Assembly: GCA_934617425.1 (NCBI GenBank)
Contig: CAKTUD010000002.1
Span: 62,001 to 126,000 of the forward strand
Direction: 5' to 3'
DNA: 64,000 bases
From: an uncultured Eggerthellaceae bacterium
GTDB lineage: Bacteria > Actinomycetota > Coriobacteriia > Coriobacteriales > Eggerthellaceae
The position numbers and the translations under genes are program-made. The notes under the pieces are model-generated. The model was not told the origin of the DNA and did not search any database. It was given only the letters and a program-made list of their open reading frames with translations. Of this stretch, positions 28,501 through 35,187 are shown piece after piece. Position 1 is the first letter of the stretch. Each line of letters begins with the position of its first letter.

Positions 28501-28533
28501 GTCGCGAAAAGCAAAGGCTGGCGGGGCAGGTGA
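19555..28533 (+). CDS. Giant cell-surface protein: LRR, InlB-type repeats, Ig and MBG domains
   Basis: 2992 residues from the ATG at 19555, which follows AAGGGGAG; the open frame upstream overlaps ychF and is not credible coding. Order: signal peptide (1-35), BspA-type leucine-rich repeats (about 146-382), PD-rich hinge (about 720-743), some 18 divergent InlB B-type repeats with GY-x-F-x-GWY and L-x-AVF motifs (about 546-2309), Ig-like domain ending GQYYCCI (about 2318-2430), a putative-Ig domain (about 2433-2526), three MBG-like domains (about 2529-2849), PD-rich linker (about 2853-2926) and a membrane anchor (2964-2984) before a basic tail. A degenerate sorting motif, LPAEGD, starts at 2953. 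A hydrophobic stretch at 1013-1045 interrupts the repeats. Probable adhesin; ligand unknown. Confidence 0.88.
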   Translation: MKKSACGFDAFLRVFLSIALVISFTPIVHDVSYASEKSDAPSMAEDAAADAPSSSMVNAVDSEEDLPSSSGSDPAGEQVNGAAAPSDQGFAAAFDDSTTADASNAPAEARGICAYGKLMPNGYVYESDESGVLEKSIDESNPELHSVNPGEVENLIVDAETTSIPERLCFCSTYLQSVRFENNVLESIGEYAFYDCVNLSSISLSGMSIGSIGLSAFSLCLKLTTLNIEETATIQKLGARCFSNSGLVATGLDRVEGLKAISESAYDECSDLLDTGLAENQSIETIEAFAFSYCYSLLDTGLGKNTHVASIGEYAFTGCGKLSQTGLGANTSIDSIGSAAFQGCGSLRLTGLETNATVSRLGEGCFEGTDMSGGLVLPRGSKITMLPKETFAKTNLSFVYFQCDHAVLIDSQTFPSSVERVLVPKRSLDLYQASDVKCDWEACFFDLPYDVSRYLFVGVVSDPDKLVYQKGDAVSLDGMQVKFNYDGVQRIFDYADLASNYAFSQFFSFDPASGTRFQSSYNGAPVRVTYNDGDHLFNAYSSGILQQEGNTAFSVYVKSTTAQLGEAATGGGQFASGDTCTVSAKTSLDGRLFAYWADEEGNVLSENETYSFPVTLSVVLVAVFADEVVVSPKAHLYNAEGQGVEGVTFSIVADDCNYGETFVTYPGKKMKITCSYDSSKSILDRWENLDAYRSTWIAGGDASIDYTAEEKETPVAIFKEGAQPDPDPRPDPDPDPGEPIDPVVAVHVDYAQEIDLGGRALMEGVEVPNVSGSRFLLAGQFVALDAERLGMLDDDIEFVGWYDRETGACLSERRTCIFKAEADTSVEARFALKDVAVHINPALSTDLSETYAHVTPTVGNCYRDVGETVTLSATTDNAQFRGWYEGPTGAQTLISSDLACDYEVPDLEGEAAQVEITPWYCAKQASVVLNVDGTTEDGSPQGSFISTGLYGVGSNVMVFAIPAPHYVLDSVTDAAGNKVNVAENGSYTFVLTGDTQLTAHFRYTDDSNEAFIALQVALIAAITGLAALATYFGLGPVVDPIAVPAVAAIGEAETVGELVEIGGKAINEIEDILKEHKHDRDPDKPKGDRTAEILATAQPEAGGIVKGGGVHFEGTVAELDAIPNPGYRFVCWKEDGVERSTLPHLQMAVTDVTPDIVKLTAVFEKDATITTSVDVDGAAADAVSRCNATPDRQIVKTGTEATVIAVTGNGYEFVGWYDGVAEVSKSPTYTFLAENDRHLVAKFQRTCKVTVTVEPVSALAGKCTISGDGTCVVGEPTVLSARLDESVREKYTFKGWYRAGAAGDVLMGTDETHLEFVAEGDTVIRAEYVAKKYTIKVEIDGLITSINPPGEVSIVGDPGKDWVELPYGRHVTIKAKADNKHWFAYWQDSSGKHYTDAELRVCVTKDEIYTAVFKKGPEVVIAADSWWGGTLTCNGTEVKPDTDQFKLGETLVLKAENNPGWLFWGWYENGLLVSTEKECTLVAKSSKLNSHYCAITAAFKPLDVVCVPVASPAEGGSVTASRIFADRGADVALKATPASGYAFVGWYTHEGDLVSTEPEFTDREARSHVYVARFKECSYTVAAIAAELVPSGELVENAGAGWVEGAGTYDANHPATLSAHASEGYAFKCWVDDTGALVSTSAEYRFVPNENALLRAVFEAKRFTVNITAAEGYGTVSGAGTYAAGQTVTVAAMSVENATFIGWYDEGMCMSTSAEYSFTVRGDANLTAVFGAGAYAVSTIASPVEAGCTSGFGSFAQGDRTTLSAVAKPGFTFDCWKDEQGNVVSALPACTVAVTKSAAYVACFMRDSYYVELSASQEGAGVLTGGGTYSFGDTIELNAQQTTDKRFVSWCLVGENDEKTLLSTDAHCWLALDEGLVSSLADNVVSIEAQFADPYEVSVSAKVVVAGKAGSRGCKVKGAGTYQSGDMVTLQAVAGEGYRFVGWSRDEAGCDIAETHDVFASEASSDVVYYAQFEPDPANKVEVAVTQSSIFRGLAFIAGASGAGTSLSCDKGDAFAAMAVAYPGMRFSHWINDAGATVSYSAIHAGIAHEDMRLTAVFYATGFDAQVATYPEGAGFSMVIPGTGSSYMSASAMITIPNPGWRFDRWVDENGATVGASPLLVRPAYANRTFTAYYVRDVIEVVAIDPREGGHLEGSVSYGDGGCAVQKRIEAGETVTLVAVPDEGYDFAGWYACDGEGTVKEDAAPMSTDANWVFAPNEDTKVIARFTQKPKLEVSATAENGVVEPSSVEVAPGGNAAFTAKPDSGCYLDHVSATEPAAEGETGVSHNLDISDYSGGSYMLALENVEASQVLSFAFAKAGAPAVTAQPQNATVYEGCPATLSVAADAAADVLGHEDESTGTAASHELAYQWYRVGADDESVAIDGATSNSFTIEEVGKGDVGQYYCCITQMYLGTETSTASASASVSIAQPEELVFNATELPLATAWDEYSASIASATGGAGPYTYTLAEGGALPKGMTVTGLDGSSDPLSVAGEAQEAGVFGFDIVCADSMGSVKTAHFTLIVKPQVAELSFPTRVYCVYSGEPQAPVLSGVPEGLEGEVSCTYTGTGGTRYSGTGAPSDAGAYRVVATLRSNGYVGRATTDYRIVKKPAHITLSAESSLYDGGQHAATVIAPGLDPSDYMMTYVGVEGTDYGPTSVAPRDAGNYRVGATVVNPNYQGQKSEEFTISPAPQEIVGSTEYTAVYGDAGFAFDNTAKTPVTFEVVPSSEGASAPISIQGSYASIESAGMVRVVARAAASRNYLAAADRELTVTISPAQMLVIVHDAERVEGQENPGFSSDLISSADTSGVVVAYSCEANASSPVGEYEINASVSDSNFTSTVEPGTLTVIARPTPDPGPRPVDPPSPEDPNQPTDPDQPDGPDDPVRPDDPNLENPDSPDQPNDTDQPDEPGKSGDQNDPNSSNASDKPDDFAEAGVSSGGSRGKQARSDVLGSLPAEGDFSWAAMFVLGIAAVLAGIVAGRAIVAKSKGWRGR

Positions 28534-28679
28534 TGACGCGTTCCGGCGACCGTCTCTGTCTCTTAGCTATAGATTCGGGTAGACTCGATTCGAGATGCTG
28601 GAGGCAGTCGAGGGCCCCGAAGAGGGCGGCCGGGTGTGCTGCGAACCGTGTTGCAAACGAACGTGGAAGCGAGGGCGTG

Positions 28680-29510
28680 ATGGACAAACGCGAGCTCGAA
28701 TGCTTATTGGCGAAAGTCGCTTCGGGGGAAATGCCTCCCGAAAAAGCCGCGCTGGAAATAGATATCGCCCCCGTTGCCGACTTGGGCTATGCGCAGGTCG
28801 ATAACCAGCGCGGTGTTCGTCAAGGCGTATCCGAGGTGATTTACGGCGAGGGGAAGACCGCGGACCAAATCGCGGGCATCGTTGCTTCGATGCTTGACGC
28901 AGGGCAAAGCCGCGTGCTCATCACGCGGCTCGACGCTGACAAAGCCCTTGATGTGCAGACGCTTCTCTCCGATGGGCTGACGATTGCCGACAGCATTGAC
29001 GCCGCCGTAGCTGCCGATGCTGAGCCTCGGCAGGTTCCCGATCTACCGGTTTTCACCTATTACGACTTACCGCGCCTTGGCACGGTAGGCGAGGCGCCCA
29101 GACCCGATGGCCTGGGGAAAGTGGTCGTGGTCACGGGCGGTACGAGCGATATCCCCGTCGCAGAGGAAGCCGCCCTCACTGCAGAGATGCTCGGCAACGA
29201 GGTCGAGCGGCTCTATGACGTGGGCGTTTCGGGCTTGCATCGCCTGCTTTCGCGCGTCGAGGAGATCTCGCAGGCTAACGTGATCATCGCCGTCGCCGGC
29301 ATGGAGGGCGCTCTGGCGAGTGTCGTCGCCGGTTTGGTTTCATGCCCGGTTATCGCGGTACCGACCAGCGTCGGCTACGGCGCGTCGTTCGGCGGCGTGT
29401 CGGCTTTGCTCAGTATGCTGAACTCATGCGCTTCGGGCGTTTCGGTGGTGAACATCGACAACGGTTTCGGCGCGGGCTACCAAGCGAACCTCATCAACCA
29501 TGTGAAGTAG
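28680..29510 (+). CDS. larB: LarB, nickel-pincer cofactor biosynthesis carboxylase
   Basis: LarB carboxylates and hydrolyses nicotinic acid adenine dinucleotide, the first step to the nickel-pincer nucleotide of lactate racemase and relatives. The 276-residue protein has the C-terminal PurE-like domain: VVVVTGGTSDIPVAEEAA, DVGVSGLHRL, IAVAGMEGALASVVAGL and VPTSVGYGASFGGVSALLSML. The ATG at 28680 (after GAGGGCG) starts MDKRELECLLAKVASGEMP, the family's normal beginning. The other cofactor genes larC and larE, and larA, are not adjacent. 146 bp separate it from the surface-protein stop. Confidence 0.9.
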   Translation: MDKRELECLLAKVASGEMPPEKAALEIDIAPVADLGYAQVDNQRGVRQGVSEVIYGEGKTADQIAGIVASMLDAGQSRVLITRLDADKALDVQTLLSDGLTIADSIDAAVAADAEPRQVPDLPVFTYYDLPRLGTVGEAPRPDGLGKVVVVTGGTSDIPVAEEAALTAEMLGNEVERLYDVGVSGLHRLLSRVEEISQANVIIAVAGMEGALASVVAGLVSCPVIAVPTSVGYGASFGGVSALLSMLNSCASGVSVVNIDNGFGAGYQANLINHVK

Positions 29511-29532
29511 CTTCGCGCCCGCGCTCCGTGTC

Positions 29533-29931
29533 TTACAAAACCTTGCGCGGTTCGGCAGTGAAGCTATAGAACGTGGCGGTTACGTTGTCAAGGCGAATCG
29601 CGGCGGTATTGCCATCGCCTGCAGCGTACATGGCTTGCAAGCTGGGATATTCATCGAGGATCTTCTGCTCGATGGCTGCGTCGTCAACATCAACGCCGTC
29701 AGCCACGATGCGCAGCCATTGGCTGCCGTCTTGCGCGAAATCGCAGATGGCCAAGCGTGGATGTGCCGCGATCTCCTTTGCGACGTTCTTCTTGCGGCCC
29801 GTCTGGATGTAGAATTTGCCATCGATGAGCGAAAACGTGCCGAATGGGCGCACTTGCGGATTGCCATCGGCATCAACAGTGGCCAAGTAATAGGTTTCGT
29901 TCTTCTTCATGAACTCGAGGATCTCGTCCAT
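29533..29931 (-). CDS. Pyridoxamine 5'-phosphate oxidase-family (FMN split-barrel) protein
   Basis: A 132-residue single-domain protein. The start MDEILEFMKKNETYYLATVDADGNPQVRPFGTF and the FYIQTGRKKNVAKEI segment are typical of small flavin-binding split-barrel proteins of gut anaerobes. Substrate is unknown; members act as flavin reductases, F420/FMN-linked oxidoreductases or haem-related proteins, and true PdxH activity is unlikely at this size. Divergent from gatC, with about 200 bp of shared upstream DNA; a GGAGG-like ribosome site (AAGGAGGCTGCT) precedes the ATG. Confidence 0.82.
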   Translation of the reverse strand: MDEILEFMKKNETYYLATVDADGNPQVRPFGTFSLIDGKFYIQTGRKKNVAKEIAAHPRLAICDFAQDGSQWLRIVADGVDVDDAAIEQKILDEYPSLQAMYAAGDGNTAAIRLDNVTATFYSFTAEPRKVL

Positions 29932-30066
29932 AGCAGCCTCCTTAGGTTAGATGCAAGGTCGGATGCGCGCAGACGCGCTGCGCGAGCCTCCGTCTTTGCG
30001 CGGACGTTCTCATTTTAGCAAGTGATGGATGAGTTTGTCTTCCGTTCGGTTTCCTTTGGGTAACCG

Positions 30067-30094
30067 TTGCGACCATGCGCGGCTTTGCTATCAT
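30067..30094 (+). promoter_or_regulatory. Probable gatCAB promoter
   Basis: TTGCGA (30067-30072) and TATCAT (30089-30094) are spaced by 16 bp, a fair sigma-70-type match. Transcription would start near 30101, about 30-37 bases before gatC. This placement argues against any gatC start upstream of 30132. Confidence 0.5.
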
Positions 30095-30137
30095 TAACGG
30101 GTTGAACGTTCCATCGGAAGAAAGCAGGTTCGTGCAG

Positions 30138-30449
30138 ATGGCTCAGCATGTGTCAGAACGCGATGTGCGCGATATCGCCGCGTACACGCGCATCCATCTA
30201 GACGATGCGGAAGTTGCCCAGATGACCGTCGATCTCAATAACATCATCGATAGCCTCGAGCCTATCACGCAATACGACCTCGAAGGCGTCGAGCCCACGT
30301 TCCATCCTATCGGAAGCCTTTCGAACGTCATGCGCGAAGACGTCGAGCGCGAGGGCTTCTCGCAAGAGGTTGCGTTGGAGAATGCACCCAAGCAACAGGA
30401 CGGCTATTTCTTGATTCCCTCGATCTTAGGCGAAGGGGGCGATTGCTAA
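30138..30449 (+). CDS. gatC: Asp-tRNA(Asn)/Glu-tRNA(Gln) amidotransferase subunit C
   Basis: Small subunit that wraps and stabilises GatA-GatB. About 103 residues: VSERDVRDIAAYTRIHLDDAE, the helix pair MTVDLNNIIDSLEPI, and the extended tail ending DGYFLIPSILGEGG, which runs between the partner subunits. GTG at 30132 and ATG at 30138 are both in frame behind GGAAGAAAG/AAGCAGG; the shorter is given. The stop overlaps the gatA ATG by one base (TAATG). Confidence 0.92.
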   Translation: MAQHVSERDVRDIAAYTRIHLDDAEVAQMTVDLNNIIDSLEPITQYDLEGVEPTFHPIGSLSNVMREDVEREGFSQEVALENAPKQQDGYFLIPSILGEGGDC

Positions 30450-31948
30450 TGGCTGCCGAAACCGCATTCGCAACCATGGGCGTGCGCGAGATCCAGACTG
30501 GCTTGCGCGCGAAGGAATTCTCGGCGCGCGAAGTGGCCGAAGGTGCGCTCGCCCGCATCGCCGCGCTCGATACCGATGTGCATGCATTCCTCGAGGTTAC
30601 CGACGAGCTTGCCCTTGCCAAGGCGGACGCACTCGATGCCGCCATCGCCAAGGGCGGCATCGATGAGTTGGGGCCGCTTGCCGGCGTGCCGGTGGCGTTC
30701 AAGGACAACATGAATCAGCTGGGAACCCATACCACCTGCGCATCGCGCATGCTGGAGAACTACGTGTCGCCCTTCACTGCGACGTGCGTCGATCGCGCGG
30801 TGCGTGCTGGCGGCATTCCCCTGGGCAAGCTGAACATGGACGAGTTCGCGTTCGGCTCCTCTACCGAAACCTCGGCGTTCGGTCCCACCAAGAACCCGTG
30901 GGACCTCACCCGCGTACCGGGCGGCTCTTCAGGCGGCAGCGCTGCGGCGGTGGCGGCGGGCTTGGCAACCGTCACGCTCGGTTCCGACACCGGCGGCTCC
31001 ATTCGCCAACCGGGCAGCTTCTGCGGCGTGGTTGCCGTCAAGCCCACTTACGGCATGGTTTCGCGCTACGGCGTGGTTGCGTTCGGCAGCTCGCTCGACC
31101 AGGTTGGCCCCTTCGCCCGTTCGGTCGAGGATGCCGCGCTTGCCCTTAATGCCATCGCCGGCCACGACCCGCTCGATGCAACGAGCCAGGACATCCGCAC
31201 CGACTTCACGGCGAATCTCGCCGAGGGCGTGCGGGGCATGAGAATCGGTTTGGTTCCTGAGTTCATGCAGGCCCAGGGCTTGCAGTCCGAGGTTCGCGCG
31301 AAGATCGAAGAGGCAGCCGAGAAGCTGCGTTCGCTTGGCGCCGAGATCGTGGAGGTCGATCTTCCCAACGCCAAGGCCGCCATCAGCGCTTACTACGTGC
31401 TGGGTCCCTGCGAAGCGTTCTCGAACCTCTCACGCTTCGATTCGGTGCGCTACGGCTATTGCGCCGAGGGCCACTCCGATCTGGGCGGTCAGTACGAGGA
31501 ATCGCGCGCAACGGGCTTTGGTGCCGAGGCGCGCCGCCGCATCATGCTTGGCAGCTATCTTCTTTCTGCGGGCGTGTACGACAAATACTACTATCCGGCT
31601 CAGCAGGTGCGCACGCTCATCACGCGCGACTACGTCGAGGCGTACGAGAAATGCGACTGCATCCTTGCTCCCTGTGCACCGCGCACGGCGTTCAAGTTCG
31701 GCGAGATCTCCGATCCGACATCGATGTATCTTTCCGATATGTTCACCATCTCGATCAATATCGCCGGCAACGGCGGCATGAGCATGCCGCTTGGATTGGG
31801 CGTCGAAACCGGATTGCCGGTGGGCGGGCAGCTCATCGCCCCGCAGTTCAAGGATGAGAACATGCTGCGCGTTGCCGCTGCGCTGGAAACCGTGTACGGC
31901 AAAGCGCCCGTTGCTCCCGCGTTCACGGCGGGGAAGGGGGCCAACTAA
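30449..31948 (+). CDS. gatA: Asp-tRNA(Asn)/Glu-tRNA(Gln) amidotransferase subunit A
   Basis: Amidase that releases ammonia from glutamine for tRNA-dependent Gln or Asn formation. 499 residues with the full Ser-cisSer-Lys triad context: GVPVAFKDNM (Lys), then the GSDTGGSIRQP and PGGSSGGSAAAVAAG amidase-signature blocks. The ATG at 30449 overlaps the gatC stop by one base; a TTG six bases upstream is possible but lies within gatC. asnB upstream makes free asparagine, so this complex may serve mainly Gln-tRNA; no glnS is seen in this window. Confidence 0.96.
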   Translation: MAAETAFATMGVREIQTGLRAKEFSAREVAEGALARIAALDTDVHAFLEVTDELALAKADALDAAIAKGGIDELGPLAGVPVAFKDNMNQLGTHTTCASRMLENYVSPFTATCVDRAVRAGGIPLGKLNMDEFAFGSSTETSAFGPTKNPWDLTRVPGGSSGGSAAAVAAGLATVTLGSDTGGSIRQPGSFCGVVAVKPTYGMVSRYGVVAFGSSLDQVGPFARSVEDAALALNAIAGHDPLDATSQDIRTDFTANLAEGVRGMRIGLVPEFMQAQGLQSEVRAKIEEAAEKLRSLGAEIVEVDLPNAKAAISAYYVLGPCEAFSNLSRFDSVRYGYCAEGHSDLGGQYEESRATGFGAEARRRIMLGSYLLSAGVYDKYYYPAQQVRTLITRDYVEAYEKCDCILAPCAPRTAFKFGEISDPTSMYLSDMFTISINIAGNGGMSMPLGLGVETGLPVGGQLIAPQFKDENMLRVAAALETVYGKAPVAPAFTAGKGAN

Positions 31949-33531
31949 TGAAGAAGCTCGAAGAGGTTTTGCAGGACTGGGAAGCCGTCATCGGCCTTGA
32001 GATACACACCGAGCTCACCACGCTTACCACCAAGATGTTCTGCGGCTGCAAGCTGGAGTTCGGTGCGGCGCCCAACACCCACACCTGCCCGGTGTGCCTA
32101 GGCTTGCCCGGTGCCCTGCCTGTGCCCAACAAGGCCGCCATCGAGAGCATCGTGCTGGCTGGATTGGCCACCAATTGCGATATCGAGAAGCACACGATGT
32201 TCTACCGCAAGGGCTACATGTACCCCGATATGACCAAGAACTTCCAGACCACGCAAGGCCCGCTGGCGTTCTGCATGCGCGGCCATCTCGATCTGGACGT
32301 CGATGGCAAGGCCGCGAACGAGCGCTATAACCTGTCGTCGCTTTCCGAAGGCGAGGTCGCCGAGAACATCACGCGCACGGCCGATGGCTATACCGCACAT
32401 GTGGGCATCACGCGCATCCATTTGGAAGAGGATGCCGGCAAGATGATCCACATCGGCGGCGACGAGGGTCGCATCGCCGGCGCCACGCATTCATTGGTCG
32501 ATTACAATCGCGCCGGCACGCCGCTTATCGAGCTCGTCACCGAGCCCGATTTGCGCACGCCCGAGGAAGCGCGCTTGTTTATGCAGAAGCTGCGCCAGAT
32601 ATTCCTGGCTATCGGCATTTCCGATTGCTCGATGGAAGAAGGCTCGATGCGCTGCGACGGTAACGTGAGCCTGCGCCGCCGTGGCTCCACCAAGCTCGGC
32701 GTGAAAACCGAGCTCAAGAATCTGAACAGCTTCAAGAGCCTGCATGACGGTCTCGAGTACGAGATTTGCCGCCAGGCCTCCGTGCTTGAGGAAGGCGGTC
32801 AGATCTACCAGGAAACGCGCCACTGGGATCCGTCGCTTAAGCACACCATCGTGATGCGTGTGAAGGAAACCGCCGACGATTACCGCATGTTCCCCGACCC
32901 CGATCTGGCTCCTTACGATTTGAGCGACGAGTTCATCGAGAACGTGCGTGCGAAGCTGCCGGAATTGCCCGATCAGAAGGCTGCTCGCTATGCGGCCGAT
33001 TATGGCTTGTCGGCTTACGACGCGCGTCATTTGGTCGAGCAGCCTTTCACCATCGAGTTGTTCGAGGGAGGCATGAAGGTTATCGCCGAGGCTGGAAAAG
33101 ATGCCAAAAAGCTGGCGAAGCCGCTTGCCAACCTGGCGCTTAACGACGTTACCGCCTATATGAACGCCAACGACGGCGTCAATCTTGCAAAAACCCCGCT
33201 CACGCCCGCTCGTGCGGTTGCGCTGGTGGAACTTTTGGCAAGCGATGCGATCTCGTCGAAGCAGGCCAAAGAGGTGTTCGCTGCGATAATCGAGGAAAAC
33301 AAGGACCCCGAGATGATCATCGACGAGCGCGGCATGAAGCAGGTGTCGGATACCGGTGCACTCGAGGCTATCGTCGATGAGGTTGTTGCTGCCCATCCCG
33401 ATGAGGTTGCTCGCTATAAAGAAGGCAACGCCAAGCTCATTGGCTTCTTCGTGGGCCAATGCATGAAAGCTTCGAAGGGCCAGGGCAATCCCAAGCTCTT
33501 GAATCAGCTCATCGCCAAGAAGCTTAGTTAG
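31948..33531 (+). CDS. gatB: Asp-tRNA(Asn)/Glu-tRNA(Gln) amidotransferase subunit B
   Basis: Binds the mischarged tRNA, activates it with ATP and transfers ammonia. 527 residues: catalytic cradle opening with WEAVIGLEIHTEL, zinc/structural CPVCLGLPGALP, the HLEEDAGK metal site, SLVDYNRAGTPLIE and EDGSMRCDGNVS-type segment (MEEGSMRCDGNVSLR), then the helical domain and a YqeY-like tail (GFFVGQCMKASKGQGNPKLLNQLI). ATG overlaps the gatA stop by one base. A terminator follows 23 bp after its stop. Confidence 0.96.
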   Translation: MKKLEEVLQDWEAVIGLEIHTELTTLTTKMFCGCKLEFGAAPNTHTCPVCLGLPGALPVPNKAAIESIVLAGLATNCDIEKHTMFYRKGYMYPDMTKNFQTTQGPLAFCMRGHLDLDVDGKAANERYNLSSLSEGEVAENITRTADGYTAHVGITRIHLEEDAGKMIHIGGDEGRIAGATHSLVDYNRAGTPLIELVTEPDLRTPEEARLFMQKLRQIFLAIGISDCSMEEGSMRCDGNVSLRRRGSTKLGVKTELKNLNSFKSLHDGLEYEICRQASVLEEGGQIYQETRHWDPSLKHTIVMRVKETADDYRMFPDPDLAPYDLSDEFIENVRAKLPELPDQKAARYAADYGLSAYDARHLVEQPFTIELFEGGMKVIAEAGKDAKKLAKPLANLALNDVTAYMNANDGVNLAKTPLTPARAVALVELLASDAISSKQAKEVFAAIIEENKDPEMIIDERGMKQVSDTGALEAIVDEVVAAHPDEVARYKEGNAKLIGFFVGQCMKASKGQGNPKLLNQLIAKKLS

Positions 33532-33554
33532 CGCTAGCGGTTAGGCAGCGTTTC

Positions 33555-33586
33555 AGCTCCGCGGGTTCGCTCGCGGAGCTTTATTA
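33555..33586 (+). terminator. Terminator after gatB
   Basis: AGCTCCGCG (33555-33563) pairs with CGCGGAGCT (33572-33580) around an 8-base loop, followed by the T-rich TTATTATATTTA. It closes the gatCAB operon. Confidence 0.8.
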
Positions 33587-33591
33587 TATTT

Positions 33592-33619
33592 ACTATTAAC
33601 AAGAACTATTACTAATAGT
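33592..33619. promoter_or_regulatory. Palindromic operator candidate upstream of cydAB
   Basis: ACTATTA (33605-33611), a central C, and TAATAGT (33613-33619) form a perfect 15-bp palindrome; a further ACTATTA half-site lies 13 bp upstream (33592-33598). The region is AT-rich in an otherwise GC-rich sequence. It does not match the FNR (TTGAT-N4-ATCAA) or Rex consensus. Position about 70-95 bp before cydA suggests regulator binding, probably tied to oxygen or redox state; the regulator is unknown. Confidence 0.5.
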
Positions 33620-33687
33620 ATTTCCTCACGCGTCTCATGCGTGTACCATCGTCTGAGTAAACGTATGCAAGGTGTGAGGGGTTCGAG

Positions 33688-35187
33688 ATGGGGATCTTTT
33701 CCGACGTCGCGCTGCTTTCGCGCATTCAATTCGCGTTCACGGTGGCGTACCATTTCATATTCGTGCCGTTGTCGATAGGCTTGGGCCTGATAATGGCTAT
33801 ATTCTCAACGAAATATCATCGAAGCGGCAACGAGGCCGATGGCGCCGCCATGCGCTTTTGGATGAAGGTGTTCACGGCGACGTTCGCCATTGGCGTGGCA
33901 ACGGGCATCACGATGGAGTTCTCGTTCGGCACGAACTGGGCCGACTACTCGCGTTTCGTAGGCGATATCTTCGGCGCGCCGCTTGCCGCCGAGGCTCTGT
34001 TCGCCTTCTTTCTCGAGTCGGTGTTCTTGGGCGTGTTGCTTTTCGGCCGCAACAAGGTGTCTTCCCTGTTCTACACCGTTTCAGCTTGGCTTGTTTGGCT
34101 CGGTTCGTGCTTGAGCGCGCTATGGATTCTCATTGCTAACTCGTGGATGCAAACCCCTGCCGGGGCCGAGCTTTCCTCTGATGGCACGAAAGCGCTGATC
34201 ACCGATTTTCTTGCGGCCGCGTTCAACCCGTCGACGTTGCCTCGCTACACCCATGTGCTGGTTGCGCTGCTCATCATGGGAGCGCTTTGCGCCCTTGCCG
34301 TGGGGGCATGGTACTTGCTGAAGGGCAAGCATGCCGATTTCGCCCTGAAAACCATTCGCGTGGGTGCCGTGGTGGGCATCGTCGCTTCGTGCGCCATGAT
34401 CGCCACCGCGCATTCGTCGGCTGTCGAGGTGGCGACAGAGCAGCCAACCAAGCTTGCCATGATGGAAGGCATGTATGGCGATGAGGTTCCTCCGCTTTAC
34501 GCATTTGGCTGGGTTGACGAAGGGGGCCAGCGGGTTATCGCGCCGTTTTCGATTCCGGGCGCAACAAGCTTCTTGGCGACGGGAACTTGGGACACCGAGT
34601 TCCAAGGTTTGAATTCCTTGGCGCAAACCGATAAGTACGCCGATATCGATGTCGAAGATATGCCGGTGAACGTGGTGTTCCAGTCGTATCATCTGATGGT
34701 TGCCTTGTACGGGGTCATCATGGCGGTCGTCATCTTAGCATGCGTATTTGCGTTTCGCGGTGGGCGCATCAAGAATATGCGGTGGCTGCAAAAGCTGTTG
34801 GTGATCTCGCCGCTGTTCCCGTTCGTTGCCATCCAGGTTGGATGGATCACTGCGGAGGTCGGTCGTCAGCCTTGGGTCGTGTATCCTTCGACGTCGGGTC
34901 CCGATGGGGTGAGCTTGCTGACGGATTCGGCTATCTCGCAGTCGGTTTCGGCGCCAGAGCTGCTGCTTACCATGGCGCTCTTCTTTGTTGTGTACCTGCT
35001 GCTGTTTGTGGGTTGGGCACGCGTGATTTCGCACTTCATCAAACGCGGGCCGGAATATGAACGCGAACCGAAACGAGTTGCGTCTGCGCGGACGCGGTGC
35101 GAGTGCGGCGGTATTGAGCCAAGCACCGCTGGTTGCAAGGGCGATGTTTCAACGAGCGATTCTGCCAAGGAAGGTGAGTGGCGATGA
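33688..35187 (+). CDS. cydA: Cytochrome bd ubiquinol/menaquinol oxidase subunit I
   Basis: Haem-bearing subunit of the high-affinity oxygen-scavenging terminal oxidase in the cytoplasmic membrane; 499 residues. N-terminal SRIQFAFTVAYHFIFVPLSIGLG carries the haem ligand (His22, E. coli His19). Also present are FSFGTNWADYSRFVGDIFGAPLAAE, the second haem-His helix RYTHVLVALLI, and the GWITAEVGRQPWVVY motif. The quinol loop is of the short type. The last 50 residues form a polar, cysteine-containing cytoplasmic tail (RCECGG ... GCKGDV) not usual in CydA. An ATGA overlap joins it to cydB. Confidence 0.95.
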   Translation: MGIFSDVALLSRIQFAFTVAYHFIFVPLSIGLGLIMAIFSTKYHRSGNEADGAAMRFWMKVFTATFAIGVATGITMEFSFGTNWADYSRFVGDIFGAPLAAEALFAFFLESVFLGVLLFGRNKVSSLFYTVSAWLVWLGSCLSALWILIANSWMQTPAGAELSSDGTKALITDFLAAAFNPSTLPRYTHVLVALLIMGALCALAVGAWYLLKGKHADFALKTIRVGAVVGIVASCAMIATAHSSAVEVATEQPTKLAMMEGMYGDEVPPLYAFGWVDEGGQRVIAPFSIPGATSFLATGTWDTEFQGLNSLAQTDKYADIDVEDMPVNVVFQSYHLMVALYGVIMAVVILACVFAFRGGRIKNMRWLQKLLVISPLFPFVAIQVGWITAEVGRQPWVVYPSTSGPDGVSLLTDSAISQSVSAPELLLTMALFFVVYLLLFVGWARVISHFIKRGPEYEREPKRVASARTRCECGGIEPSTAGCKGDVSTSDSAKEGEWR

